Made by a program: the position numbers and the translations under genes. A stretch of 64,000 nt of DNA, taken from assembly GCA_016717345.1 (NCBI GenBank), contig JADKFR010000009.1:1-64000 (forward strand), in the 5' to 3' direction. Positions 16,407 to 25,467 of this stretch are shown one piece after another. The notes below the pieces were generated by a model. The model saw nothing but the letters and a program-made list of their open reading frames with translations. It ran no database searches and was not told where the DNA came from. How positions within the stretch are numbered: the first letter of the stretch is position 1; each line of letters starts with the position of its first letter. The DNA is from Propionibacteriaceae bacterium. Its GTDB lineage: Bacteria; Actinomycetota; Actinomycetes; Propionibacteriales; Propionibacteriaceae.

Positions 16407-18325
16407 CCGCTGGGGCCACCGCGCCCGGCGGCGACATCAAGCGGATCCTGCTCAACCGGTCCGACTACTACTCGATGACCGGTGGCCATGGTGCCTGCCG
16501 GGGGTGCGGCGAGGTCACCGCGATCCACCTGCTGAACTCGTTGAGCCACCGGATCGGGGACGACCGCACGGCGGCCCACCTGCGGACCCTCGACGACACC
16601 CTGGCCCGGCTGACGGTCCTGCTGGAGTCGCTGCCGCCCACCAGTTCCCGCCGCGCTCGGGTCACCGACACCGTGGCCGAACTGGAGCGCAGGCTCTACC
16701 TCTACGAGTCGGGGCCGACCGGCAACGGTCCGGCGTCGACGGTGATCGCGAACTCGACCGGCTGCTCGAGCGTCTACGCCTCGACCATGCCGTTCTCGCC
16801 CTACCTCGACCCGTGGGTGAACGGCTTGTTCCAGGATGCCCAACCGCTGGCCGTCGGCATCTTCGAGGGCCTGGTCTCGGGTCTGGTCGGGGAGGTCAGG
16901 GCCCTGCGCCTGGCCCGGTTGCTGCTGGACGGCAGCTACGACCCCTCCGTCCACGAGACAGCGCTGAGCACCTTGTCGTGGCGTGATTTCACCGCGGAGG
17001 AGAGGGCGCTGATCCCCGTCGTGCTGACGATCAGCGGTGACGGCGCCGCCTTCGACATCGGCTTCGGCGCGCTGTCGCGGGTGCTGGCCGGAGGGACTCC
17101 GATCAAGTCGCTGGTGCTCGACACCGGCGGCTACTCCAACACCGGCGGCCAGGCGTCCACTGCGAGCCACGCCGGCCAGGACGCGGACCTGGCGCGCTAC
17201 GGCAGCGCGCACGCCGGCAAGCAGGAATCCCGCAAGGAGATCGGCCTGCTGGCCTCGTTCCACCCCGGCGTCTACGTGTGCTCGGTGGCAACCGCGTTCC
17301 ACGGCCACTTCCTGCGCGCCTCGGCGGACCTGTTGGGGTTCAACGAGGGCGCGGCCCTGATGATCGCCTACACCCCGTGCGACACCGAGAACGGCATGCC
17401 CGAGGACCAGGCCACGGCCCGCTCGCGGCTGGCGGTCGAGAGCCGGGTGAGCCCGCTGTTCACCCACGACCCCCGGCGCGGCACCACCGTGGCGCAGCGC
17501 TTCAGCCTGGAGGGCAACCCGGAGCCGGATGCGCTGTGGGTCACCACGACGCTGACCTACCGAGACGCCCGAGGTCAGCTTCAGCTGAAGACCATGCCGC
17601 TCACGCCCGCCGACTTTGCGATCGGGGAGCAGCGTTTCGCCAAGCAATTCCGCTGGTTGGCCGCGCACGAAGAAGATCGGGCCATGCCGATCGCCGACTT
17701 CGTCGAGTTGCGCGCCCACGAGCGCACCGCCCGGGTTCCGTTCGTGTTCACCACGGATCGAAGCGGGCACCTGGTGAAGATGGCGTGCTCGGCGAGCATC
17801 GTGGCGCTGGTGGAGGACCGCAAGCGGTATTGGCAGACCCTGCAATTCCTCGACGGCAAGTCCGAGGCCGTCCTGGCGGTTCACCACCGGGTTGAGGTCG
17901 AAGCCTGGGCGTCGAAGTACAGCGAGGCACTCGACGCGCGGGAGTCGGCACTGGACGTGATCGCCAAGGCGATGGCCGACCTGGCCACCTCCAGCGAGGC
18001 ACCGGCCGGTGGCCCGCTGCGCCTGGGGCTCGGCTTCGGTGGCCAGATGGAGGCACCCGCCGTCGCGGCGCCGGCGGCGGCCACCGCCGTGGCCGAGCGG
18101 CCGATCTGGCTGGATGAGGCGGACGTCCCCCGCTGCAACGACTGCGCGACCTGCTACCAGGAACTGCCCCAACTCTTCGAGAAGGCCACGATCGTGCTGG
18201 ACGGGCAGCCCAAGACGGTGGGACGAATGCGTCCCGAGGCGTTGGACGGCCTGGAGCTGACCGCGGAACTCACCGCCCGGATCACCCGCGTGAAGGCCAC
18301 CTGCGACGCGGAGATCATCCAATGA
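16403..18325 (+). CDS. 2-oxoacid:ferredoxin oxidoreductase, beta (thiamine) chain
   Basis: This 640-residue partner carries the thiamine diphosphate site (SGDGAAFDIGFGAL followed by DTGGYSNTGGQAS). It also has cysteines placed as for the proximal 4Fe-4S cluster: two in GACRGC, one in TGCSS and one in TPCDTENG. A C-terminal extension has CNDCATCYQELPQLF, which looks like part of another cluster or zinc site. The only start that fits the conserved N-terminus is the TTG at 16403, overlapping the upstream stop (TTGA). The first in-frame ATG would cut off part of the first conserved segment. The long open frame upstream of 16403 is a shadow of the alpha gene. It ends in an ATGA overlap with the next gene. 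Confidence 0.87.
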   Translation: MTAGATAPGGDIKRILLNRSDYYSMTGGHGACRGCGEVTAIHLLNSLSHRIGDDRTAAHLRTLDDTLARLTVLLESLPPTSSRRARVTDTVAELERRLYLYESGPTGNGPASTVIANSTGCSSVYASTMPFSPYLDPWVNGLFQDAQPLAVGIFEGLVSGLVGEVRALRLARLLLDGSYDPSVHETALSTLSWRDFTAEERALIPVVLTISGDGAAFDIGFGALSRVLAGGTPIKSLVLDTGGYSNTGGQASTASHAGQDADLARYGSAHAGKQESRKEIGLLASFHPGVYVCSVATAFHGHFLRASADLLGFNEGAALMIAYTPCDTENGMPEDQATARSRLAVESRVSPLFTHDPRRGTTVAQRFSLEGNPEPDALWVTTTLTYRDARGQLQLKTMPLTPADFAIGEQRFAKQFRWLAAHEEDRAMPIADFVELRAHERTARVPFVFTTDRSGHLVKMACSASIVALVEDRKRYWQTLQFLDGKSEAVLAVHHRVEVEAWASKYSEALDARESALDVIAKAMADLATSSEAPAGGPLRLGLGFGGQMEAPAVAAPAAATAVAERPIWLDEADVPRCNDCATCYQELPQLFEKATIVLDGQPKTVGRMRPEALDGLELTAELTARITRVKATCDAEIIQ

Positions 18326-21054
18326 GCGCCCCGTCCTTCTCCAACCAGCTGGGCCTGCTCGAGCGCCGACTGGTCGCCGATCCCCGCGCCTTCCGGGAGC
18401 TGTTCACCGCCGACGGCATGGAGGCGGTGGCCTGGGAGTTCCAGCAAGCCGAGCTGAGCGCCGACTTCACCCGCCAACTGTGGAGCGTGCTGAGTCGCGA
18501 CGACGACGCCAGCCGGGTGGTGATGCGGTTCCTGTGGCAGTTGCCGGTCGGTAAGAAGCGGATGTTCGTCCGTGCCCTCGAAGCTCATCTGTCCCAGCAG
18601 TACCCGATGTTTGCGGGGCTGTCGCAGAACTGGCCGGCCGGCAACGGCATCGGTCCCTACATCCGGGAGCCGCAGGACCGTTCCGAGGACTTCGAGCTGG
18701 TCAACAAAGGGTTCCTCGGGTACCTGGATCTCGGGTACACCCGGCGCGACGTCGAACTGTTCGTCTGGTTGGAGGCGTTGCGGGACAAGCAGTGCGCCGA
18801 GGCGCCCTGCGAGCTGGGCGTCCTGATCGCCGGCCACCGCGAACCCCAGGGCGGCTGCCCGGTGAAGATCCACATCCCGCGGATGTTCGAGCTCATCGGC
18901 ACCGGAAGGTTCCGGGAGGCCCTGGAGATGCTGGAATCCTGCAACCCCTTGCCGAACGTGACTGGACGGGTGTGCCCGCAGGAGTTGCAGTGCCAGGGCA
19001 TGTGCATCCACAAGCACTCGATGAGCATCGGCCAGTTGGAGTGGTTCCTGCCGGAGTGGGACAAGCTGGCGAACCCTGACGGAGCCAGGGCGCGCTTTGC
19101 CGGCACCGACGATCCGTGGCGGGTGGCGACCCGTCCGCCGATCGCCGTCGTCGGCTCGGGTCCCTCCGGGCTGATCACCGCCTACCTGCTCGCCGCCCAG
19201 GGCTTCCCGGTGACGGTGTTCGAGGCCTTCCACGCCCTGGGTGGGGTGTTGCGGTACGGCATCCCCGAATTCCGGCTGCCGAACCAACTGATCGACGACG
19301 TCGTCGAGAAGATCCGGCTGCTCGGCGGACGGTTCGTCACCAACTTCGTGGTCGGCAAGACGGCCACCCTGGAACACCTGCGGGGCGCCGGCTTCGCGCG
19401 GGTGTTCGTGGGCAGCGGGGCTGGGCTGCCGCGGTTCCTCAACGTGCCCGGGGAACACCTGCTCAACGTCATGTCGGCGAACGAGTTCCTGACCCGCGTG
19501 AACCTGATGCAGGCCAACCGCCCCGATCACGAAACCCCCCTGCCCGCCACGGCCGGCAAGCAGGTTCTCATCATCGGCGGCGGCAACACCGCGATGGACG
19601 CGGCCCGGACCGCCCGCCGGTTGGGCGCCCAGGTGACGATCGTCTATCGCCGCACCCGCGCCGAGATGCCGGCTCGCGTCGAGGAACTCGAGCACGCCCT
19701 GGAGGAGGGCATCGAGCTGGAGGTGCTGCGCTCCCCCACCGAGTTCACCGGCGACGAGACGACCCACTTCGTGACCGGTGCCACGCTCGAGGTGATGGGA
19801 CTGGGCGAGCCGGACGGATCCGGGCGCCGCCGTCCGCTCTCCACCGGACGCACCACGTCGCTGCCGGCGGACCTGGTCATCATGGCGCTGGGGAACTCGG
19901 CGAACCCGATCATCAAGGACTCCGAGCCCCGCCTGTCGGTCACCTCCCACGGGACGCTCGTCCAGGTTGACGAGGACTCCCAGGAAACGACGCTGGCCGG
20001 CGTCTACACCGGAGGGGACGCGGCCCGTGGCGGCTCGACCGCCATCCGGGCGGCCGGGGACGGCCAGTCGGCGGCCCGCGAGATCATCGAAACCCTGGGG
20101 GGGCTTGACCCGGTCGAGATCAAGGACCAGGTGGCCCGGGCCCTCGCCTATACCGAGTTGGCCGGTGAACTGCCGGTGATCGTCGCCAAGAACCACCTCA
20201 GCGGCGGGATCGAGGAGTTCACCGTCCGGGCCCCGGTGGTCGCCCGAGCAGCCCGCGCCGGCCAGTTCGTCCGGGTGCTGCCCGTGCCGGATGGGGAGTT
20301 GATCCCGCTGACCCTGGCCGACTGGGACGAGGCGCAGGGGACGATCACCCTCGTCGTCCAGGGAATGGGCACCAGCACCCTGGAGATCAACGCGATGCGC
20401 GTCGGCCAGGCGATCGCCGGGATCGCCGGCCCCCTGGGACGGCCCAGCGACCTCCACCGCTACGACGACGGCTCAACGGTCGTGTTCACCGCCGGCGGCC
20501 TCGGGCTACCACCGGTCTACCCGATCATGCGGGAGCACCTGCGCCTGGGTAACCACGTCACCCTGATTTCGGGGTTCCGCAGCGCCGACCTGATGTTCTG
20601 GGACGGCGCCGAGGAACGCATCGGGCTCCTGAAGGCCGAGTTCGGTGAACAGTTGGACGTGATCTACGCCACCAACGACGGATCAGTCGGGGTGCAGGGC
20701 TTCGTCACCACCCCGCTGGAGCGCTTGCTGATCGCGGCCCGCGATGGCGGGGGACGGCAGATCGCTGAAGTCGTCACCATCGGGCCCCCGCTGATGATGC
20801 GTTCGGTCTCGGACCTCACCAAGCCGTACGGGGTCTTGTGCGTGGCGAGCCTGAACTCGATCATGGTCGATGCGACCGGCATGTGCGGCGCGTGCATGGT
20901 GCCAGTCACTGAAGGCGACAAGCTGGTGCGCAAGCACGCCTGTATCGACGGGCCCGAAATCGACGCCCACAGCATCGACTGGGACAAGTTCCTGCCGAGA
21001 TTCGGGCTGTTCCGGGCCCAGGAGCAGGCCAGTCGCGCTCGACACGGGTTCTAG
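18322..21054 (+). CDS. fused NfnB-NfnA-like NAD(P)H:ferredoxin oxidoreductase
   Basis: This 910-residue flavoprotein joins two modules normally encoded separately. Residues about 130-600 resemble GltD/NfnB, with a cysteine-rich iron-sulfur segment, VVGSGPSGLITAYLLA for FAD and IIGGGNTAMDAARTARRLGA for NADPH. Residues about 610-900 resemble NfnA/PyrK, with a flavodoxin-reductase fold and a 2Fe-2S motif GMCGACM plus CIDGPE. NfnAB couples ferredoxin and NADH oxidation to NADP+ reduction. Here the fusion would balance ferredoxin made by the two upstream chains, to which it is coupled by ATGA. An extra N-terminal stretch of about 130 residues is unassigned. The first cysteine group is stretched (C-x4-C-x15-C). 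Bifurcation is inferred from the family. Confidence 0.82.
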   Translation: MSAPSFSNQLGLLERRLVADPRAFRELFTADGMEAVAWEFQQAELSADFTRQLWSVLSRDDDASRVVMRFLWQLPVGKKRMFVRALEAHLSQQYPMFAGLSQNWPAGNGIGPYIREPQDRSEDFELVNKGFLGYLDLGYTRRDVELFVWLEALRDKQCAEAPCELGVLIAGHREPQGGCPVKIHIPRMFELIGTGRFREALEMLESCNPLPNVTGRVCPQELQCQGMCIHKHSMSIGQLEWFLPEWDKLANPDGARARFAGTDDPWRVATRPPIAVVGSGPSGLITAYLLAAQGFPVTVFEAFHALGGVLRYGIPEFRLPNQLIDDVVEKIRLLGGRFVTNFVVGKTATLEHLRGAGFARVFVGSGAGLPRFLNVPGEHLLNVMSANEFLTRVNLMQANRPDHETPLPATAGKQVLIIGGGNTAMDAARTARRLGAQVTIVYRRTRAEMPARVEELEHALEEGIELEVLRSPTEFTGDETTHFVTGATLEVMGLGEPDGSGRRRPLSTGRTTSLPADLVIMALGNSANPIIKDSEPRLSVTSHGTLVQVDEDSQETTLAGVYTGGDAARGGSTAIRAAGDGQSAAREIIETLGGLDPVEIKDQVARALAYTELAGELPVIVAKNHLSGGIEEFTVRAPVVARAARAGQFVRVLPVPDGELIPLTLADWDEAQGTITLVVQGMGTSTLEINAMRVGQAIAGIAGPLGRPSDLHRYDDGSTVVFTAGGLGLPPVYPIMREHLRLGNHVTLISGFRSADLMFWDGAEERIGLLKAEFGEQLDVIYATNDGSVGVQGFVTTPLERLLIAARDGGGRQIAEVVTIGPPLMMRSVSDLTKPYGVLCVASLNSIMVDATGMCGACMVPVTEGDKLVRKHACIDGPEIDAHSIDWDKFLPRFGLFRAQEQASRARHGF

Positions 21055-21094
21055 TCACACCGGGTCGGAGCCTCGCCGGACGCTCGGGATGGCC

Positions 21095-22570
21095 CTATTC
21101 CGGCTCGTTGAGGTGATCGCCGCCTAGCCGGAACGGCGTGGTGACCCCTTCGTAGGCCAGGTGGGTGATCATGCCGTCCTTGGCGTGGTCGAGGTTATGG
21201 CAGTGGTCCATCCAGAGGCCCGGGTTGGTGGCCCAGAAGACCACGTCGTAGTTCTCGCCGGGCAGCACGTCGAGGGAGTCGGTCCACCACGGACTGCCTG
21301 ACGCGGGCTGGTGGTTGCGGGCCAGCACGAGCAGGTGATGGCCGTGGAGGTGCATCGGGTGGGTTTCGGTCGTCTGGTTGTCGAAGTGGACGGCCACCAG
21401 TTCGCCCTGACGCACCATGAACATCGGCAGCTGCGGATAGAGCTGGCCGTTGATGGCCCACCAGACTCCTGGGCGCCCCCGCACGAAGCCCGGCTGCTGG
21501 GTCATCCGGTAGCTGAAGCTGCGGTCCGGGCGCGTCGGGTCCAGGGTGGTGGCCAGTGGTGAGCCGTAGGAGAGCAGGTCCAGCCACGACGACGGCTGTG
21601 ACGGCGGGGGCGGTTCCACCCCGTCCGCCCCCACGATGACCGCCGTCGACTTGGACAACTGGACGCGGGCCGCTCCAGCGGCCGGGACGTCCACCAGGAG
21701 ATCGGCGCGACCACCGGCGGCCACCCCCACCATCACCCCTGTCAGCGGAGTGGGTCGGTTCACCTCGGACCCATCGAGGGCGGCCAGTGTCACGGGCTGA
21801 TCGGCCCACAGCGGCAGCGTGGCGTTATCGGTATTGACCACGCGCACCCGGACCCGGTCTCCTGGCGCGGCTGCGACCCGCAGGTCGCCGGCCTGGCCGT
21901 TGATCGTGCGGAACCCGGCGTAGGTATGGGCGATCGCCACGACGTCACCCGTTTCGGAAGGCGTGGCGTCGCCGGCCGGGGACACGACCAGGGCGCCCAG
22001 CAGCCCACCGATCACCTGGCGGTGGGAGACCTGGTGGGAGTGGTACCAGTAGGTACCGGCCCGCGACGCGACGAAGCGGTAGGTGAACGAGTGGCCCACG
22101 TCCACGGCATCCTGGGTGACCCCGGCCACACCGTCCATCGCGTTCGGGACATCCACCCCATGCCAATGCAGGGTGGCACCGCCTGGGACGGAACCGTTGG
22201 TGAACCTCACCTCGACGAGTTGTCCCTGCTGGGCCCGGATCGTCGGACCCGGTGAGGTGCCGTTGACCGTGAACCCCTGAACCGGTCGACCGGCGATCTC
22301 AAGCTGCGCAGCGTCGGCGCGGAGGTCGACCGTGACGTCGGCCGGGCGGTTCGGTGCGTCGACGAGGTCGGTCACACTCGTGCCGGCCTCGCCGTGGTGA
22401 TCGTGGGCGCTGGCCCCGAACACCGTCCCGGTGCCGAAATCCGGGACGCCCATGTCCAACACCGACAGCGAACCCGGGATCAGGCTCCGCTGCCACAGCA
22501 CCCCGAGTGGGACGAGGACGGCCAGGCTGAGCCCCAGCGGGAGCAGCCAACGCAGACGAGCCTCAGCCAC
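21095..22570 (-). CDS. membrane-anchored multicopper oxidase
   Basis: This 491-residue cupredoxin oxidase starts with a single hydrophobic helix (LLPLGLSLAVLVPLGVLW) that acts as an anchor or uncleaved signal, so the enzyme faces outside. All four copper motifs are present: HWHG, HSH, HPMHLHGH and HCHNLDHAKDGM, the last giving the type 1 site with methionine. Such proteins oxidise phenols or metal ions with reduction of oxygen to water. The true substrate is unknown. The N-terminal part holds a histidine cluster, HDHHGE. Its start lies inside the end of the upstream small membrane gene (8-base overlap), so the two form an operon. Confidence 0.9.
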   Translation of the reverse strand: MAEARLRWLLPLGLSLAVLVPLGVLWQRSLIPGSLSVLDMGVPDFGTGTVFGASAHDHHGEAGTSVTDLVDAPNRPADVTVDLRADAAQLEIAGRPVQGFTVNGTSPGPTIRAQQGQLVEVRFTNGSVPGGATLHWHGVDVPNAMDGVAGVTQDAVDVGHSFTYRFVASRAGTYWYHSHQVSHRQVIGGLLGALVVSPAGDATPSETGDVVAIAHTYAGFRTINGQAGDLRVAAAPGDRVRVRVVNTDNATLPLWADQPVTLAALDGSEVNRPTPLTGVMVGVAAGGRADLLVDVPAAGAARVQLSKSTAVIVGADGVEPPPPSQPSSWLDLLSYGSPLATTLDPTRPDRSFSYRMTQQPGFVRGRPGVWWAINGQLYPQLPMFMVRQGELVAVHFDNQTTETHPMHLHGHHLLVLARNHQPASGSPWWTDSLDVLPGENYDVVFWATNPGLWMDHCHNLDHAKDGMITHLAYEGVTTPFRLGGDHLNEPE

Positions 22571-22985
22571 GCGCGCGGAGCCCCGCCAGGAGCGCGACGG
22601 TGAACAACACCAGGGCGTTCACGCCGTGGAAGAGGCCACTGATGGTGAACTCGTGACCCAACAGCCCCAAGGCCACCTGCAACGCCACCAGGACGGCGAC
22701 CCCGATCGCCCAGGCCACACCGTGGGGGACCTTGGCGAAGAACGACAGGACGAGCAGCACGACGGCGACGCTGGGAATCACCATCATCCCGTTCATGCCG
22801 TGGATCATGAACCCCTGGACGCCGTCGAAGGTGAGCGAGTCACTGGATTCGATGGCTGCCTTGTCGAGGACGCCGCCGGCGGCGACCCACTGGAACATGC
22901 CGGAGTGCGCCCACACCATGGTGCCGGCCTGCACGGCGACCAATCCGCACACCAGGTAGGCCACGAGTGAGTAGAGCTTCTTCAT
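22563..22985 (-). CDS. four-helix membrane protein of unknown function
   Basis: This 140-residue protein is almost entirely hydrophobic, with about four helices, and has several histidines and methionines (MIHGMNGMMVIP, GLFHGVNAL) that could bind heme or copper. I do not recognise a named family with certainty. AAGGGGGCG precedes the ATG. The stop overlaps the start of the multicopper oxidase, so the two are very likely co-expressed and it may support copper supply or electron flow to that enzyme. This role is inference from position only. Confidence 0.7.
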   Translation of the reverse strand: MKKLYSLVAYLVCGLVAVQAGTMVWAHSGMFQWVAAGGVLDKAAIESSDSLTFDGVQGFMIHGMNGMMVIPSVAVVLLVLSFFAKVPHGVAWAIGVAVLVALQVALGLLGHEFTISGLFHGVNALVLFTVALLAGLRARG

Positions 22986-23539
22986 GGAACGCCCCCTTTC
23001 ACGGACGAGCCATTGGCCATGCCCGCTGGCCTGATCTCAGGGTGACACCGGGTTCTTGTTCGTGCTAGAGCCCGGCGCCGGAAGCGGCAAGAATGCTCAT
23101 CCCCGGTAGTCAGGACGGACAAGGGCGGTGCTGCGCGGACGGTGAGGATGGCCCGGTCGGCTTCGACGACAGCTCACCTCGGGGGCTGGGCGCACGGTCG
23201 CCACCGCTGCGCCCCAGCGCTCGTGCCTCACTCGACTCTGCGCCCCTGCGCCCGCGCCGCTCTCGACTCTGCGCCCGCGCCGCTCTCGACTCTGCGCCCC
23301 AGCGCCCACCCTGCGCCTGCTATGGCACGCGCAAAGTCACCCCCGGGGCGCAAAGTCACCCCGGGGCGCAAAGTCGCCACCGCTCGGCCCCAGCGCCCGC
23401 GCCTCACTCGACTCTGCGCCCCTGCGCCCACCCTGCGCCCGCTATAGCACGCGCAAAGTCACCCACGGGGCGCAAGGTCAGGACAGGGATCCGCAATTGC
23501 GGAATGGTCACCACTGGCCCGATCCGCATCTTCGACAGC
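22986..23539. other. long gene-free region between the oxidase pair and mod genes
   Basis: No credible gene is seen in these 550 bases. The left part must hold the promoter of the minus-strand oxidase operon. The middle, about 23200-23480, is filled by degenerate GC-rich direct repeats, listed separately. Open frames here have the codon pattern of the repeats only. Confidence 0.6.
23205..23482. repeat. degenerate GC-rich direct repeats
   Basis: TCGACTCTGCGCCC begins at 23232, 23263, 23286 and 23408. GCGCAAAGTC (one copy with G for A) begins at 23329, 23348, 23366, 23451 and 23470. Longer blocks match too: the stretch before and after the first TCGACTC copy recurs around the last one, and CCCACCCTGCGCC-GCTAT-GCACGC recurs about 120 bases apart. 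This looks like tandem duplication and decay. Confidence 0.75.
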
Positions 23540-23545
23540 TAGCAT
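23540..23545 (+). promoter_or_regulatory. -10 element before the mop-mod operon
   Basis: TAGCAT ends seven bases before the ATG at 23553, with no ribosome binding site between them. This predicts a leaderless or nearly leaderless mRNA for the molybdenum operon. Confidence 0.4.
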
Positions 23546-23552
23546 CGTCGCC

Positions 23553-23954
23553 ATGGGCACGATCAGGATCAGTGACGCCGCTTCCCTCCTCGGTGTCAGC
23601 GATGACACGGTGCGGCGGTGGATCGAGCAGGGGCGACTGTCGGTGAGCCTTGACCCCGCCGGGCGTCAGGCGGTGGACGGTGCAGAACTGGCGGTCCTGC
23701 TGACCGAAGCTCGCGCCGACCTCGACCGGTTGGACGGCGGCGCCGGCCGCCGCAGCGCGCGCAACCACTTCACCGGGATCGTCACCGGGGTCATCTCGGA
23801 TCTGGTGATGTCGCAGGTGGAGCTCCAGTGCGGGCCCTTCCGGGTGGTGTCGCTGATCTCGACCGAGGCCGTTCGTGAGCTTGGGCTGGTTCCCGGTTCG
23901 ATCGCCACGGCTGTCGTCAAGGCCACGAATGTCACCGTGGAGGCTCGCCCGTGA
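23553..23954 (+). CDS. HTH plus TOBE molybdate-responsive protein (Mop-like)
   Basis: This 133-residue protein has a MerR/excisionase-type helix-turn-helix at the start (ISDAASLLGVSDDTVRRWIEQGRL) and a single TOBE/Mop domain at residues about 68-131 (NHFTGIVTGVI to IATAVVKATNVTVE). TOBE domains bind molybdate. As the first gene of the mod operon it is the likely molybdate sensor, doing the work of ModE with a different DNA-binding part, or else a molybdate store. The stop overlaps the GTG of modA. Confidence 0.85.
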   Translation: MGTIRISDAASLLGVSDDTVRRWIEQGRLSVSLDPAGRQAVDGAELAVLLTEARADLDRLDGGAGRRSARNHFTGIVTGVISDLVMSQVELQCGPFRVVSLISTEAVRELGLVPGSIATAVVKATNVTVEARP

Positions 23955-24679
23955 GGCGCCTGCTCGCCTGCGCCGCGGCGCTGCTGCTACTCCCCGCCTG
24001 CTCGCCTGGCCCCCACATGGTGGTGGTGTTCGCGGCGTCCTCGCTCAACGGCAGCTTCACCCAGCTGGGCGCGGAGTTCGAGGCCTCCCATCCCGGCGTC
24101 CGGGTCATGTTCTCCTTCGACGGTTCCGCAACCCTGGTGGACCAACTCGCCCAGGGCGCACCGGCCGACGTCTTCGCTGCGGCGGATCGGGACACCATGG
24201 AGCGGGCGAGTTCCGCCGGCACCATGACCCCGACGCCCGCCCGCTTCGCCTCCAACGAGCTCACCCTGATCGTGCCGGTCGGCAACCCGTCCGGCATCAC
24301 CGGTCTGGACGCCTCCCTGGAGGGCACGAAGCTCGTGGTCTGCGCGGACGGGGTGCCGTGCGGCTCGGCAACGGCGAAACTGGCGAACCACCTCGGCGTC
24401 ACCCTGCACCCGGTCTCGGAGGAGACCAAGGTCACCGACGTGCGGGCCAAGGTGGAGACCGGGCAGGCGGACGCCGGGATCGTCTACCGGACCGACGCGA
24501 TGGCGTCCCCGAGCAAGCTGACGGCAATCCCCATCGCGGGTGCCGGCCAGGCCGCCAACGAGTACCTGATCGGGCTCACGTCCCACGCCCACGCGCCCGG
24601 CCCGGCCACTGAGTTCATCACCCTGGTCACCGGAAGCCGTGGGCAGGACGTGCTGAGAGCCGCAGGATTCGGTCGATGA
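23951..24679 (+). CDS. modA: molybdate ABC transporter, substrate-binding lipoprotein
   Basis: This 242-residue binding protein has a lipoprotein signal (LLACAAALLLLPAC), so it is tethered outside the membrane. VVFAASSLNGSFTQLG and FDGSATLVDQLAQGAPADVFAAAD are characteristic of ModA and contribute the serines that hold the oxyanion. It delivers molybdate (or tungstate) to ModB. The GTG start overlaps the previous stop (GTGA) and the stop overlaps the modB ATG (ATGA). Confidence 0.93.
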   Translation: MRRLLACAAALLLLPACSPGPHMVVVFAASSLNGSFTQLGAEFEASHPGVRVMFSFDGSATLVDQLAQGAPADVFAAADRDTMERASSAGTMTPTPARFASNELTLIVPVGNPSGITGLDASLEGTKLVVCADGVPCGSATAKLANHLGVTLHPVSEETKVTDVRAKVETGQADAGIVYRTDAMASPSKLTAIPIAGAGQAANEYLIGLTSHAHAPGPATEFITLVTGSRGQDVLRAAGFGR

Positions 24680-25467
24680 CCCGTCCGGCCCTCCCGCGAT
24701 GGCTCGCGGTGCCCGCCACCGCCGCCGCCGTCTTCCTGGCGGTGCCGTTGCTGGCCATGCTGGCCCGCGTGCCGTGGGGGCGGTTGCCGGCTCTCCTGGC
24801 TTCACCGGCCGCCCGCGACGCCCTGGGGCTCAGCCTGGCCACCTGCCTGCTCAGCACCGTCCTCAGCCTGGTCGTCGGGTTGCCGCTGGCCCTGGTGTTG
24901 GCTCGCGGCAGGGGCCGCTGGGCGGTCGTCGGACGCACGCTGGCCACGATCCCGATGGTGCTGCCGCCCGTGGTGGCAGGACTGGCGCTGCTGGTCGCCC
25001 TTGGCCGGCGCAGCTGGATCGGCGGCTGGCTCGGTTCGGTGGGTCTCGACCTGGCGTTCACCACCGCCGCGGTGGTCGTGGCCCAGACCTTCGTCGCGAT
25101 GCCGTACCTCGTGGTGTCGGTGGAAGGGGCACTTCGCACGGCGCAGGATGACTATGCGGTGGTGGCAGCCGGCCTCGGCGCCTCGCCGACCACCGTGCTG
25201 CGCCGAGTCACCCTGCCCTTGATCGCCCCCGCGATCGCCTCGGGATCCGCTTTGGCCTTCGCTCGGGCGCTGGGTGAATTCGGAGCCACCCTCACTTTCG
25301 CCGGGTCGCTGCAAGGAGTCACGCGCACCCTGCCGTTGGAGATCTATCTGCAGCGGGAGGCGGACACCGACACCGCGATCGCCCTATCGGTGGTGCTGAT
25401 CGGCCTGGCTGCCGTCCTGGTGGCCGGGACGGCCCGGTTCGCCCACCCGCAGGGGGCCGCAGCGTGA
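24676..25467 (+). CDS. modB: molybdate ABC transporter permease
   Basis: This 263-residue membrane permease has about six helices. The cytoplasmic EAA-type loop (VVAAGLGASPTTVLRRVTLPLIAP) contacts the ATPase, and the flanking SALAFARALGEFGAT is typical of ModB/CysT permeases. It forms the channel for molybdate taken from ModA. It is coupled by four-base overlaps to both neighbours. Confidence 0.93.
   Translation: MTRPALPRWLAVPATAAAVFLAVPLLAMLARVPWGRLPALLASPAARDALGLSLATCLLSTVLSLVVGLPLALVLARGRGRWAVVGRTLATIPMVLPPVVAGLALLVALGRRSWIGGWLGSVGLDLAFTTAAVVVAQTFVAMPYLVVSVEGALRTAQDDYAVVAAGLGASPTTVLRRVTLPLIAPAIASGSALAFARALGEFGATLTFAGSLQGVTRTLPLEIYLQREADTDTAIALSVVLIGLAAVLVAGTARFAHPQGAAA

Noticed and set aside
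15689..18322. 877-codon minus-strand frame
   Set aside because: It is the antisense shadow of the oxidoreductase genes, with low-complexity composition.
23205..23482. CRISPR array
   Set aside because: The repeats are degenerate, spacings irregular, no unique spacers of constant length exist and no cas gene is near.
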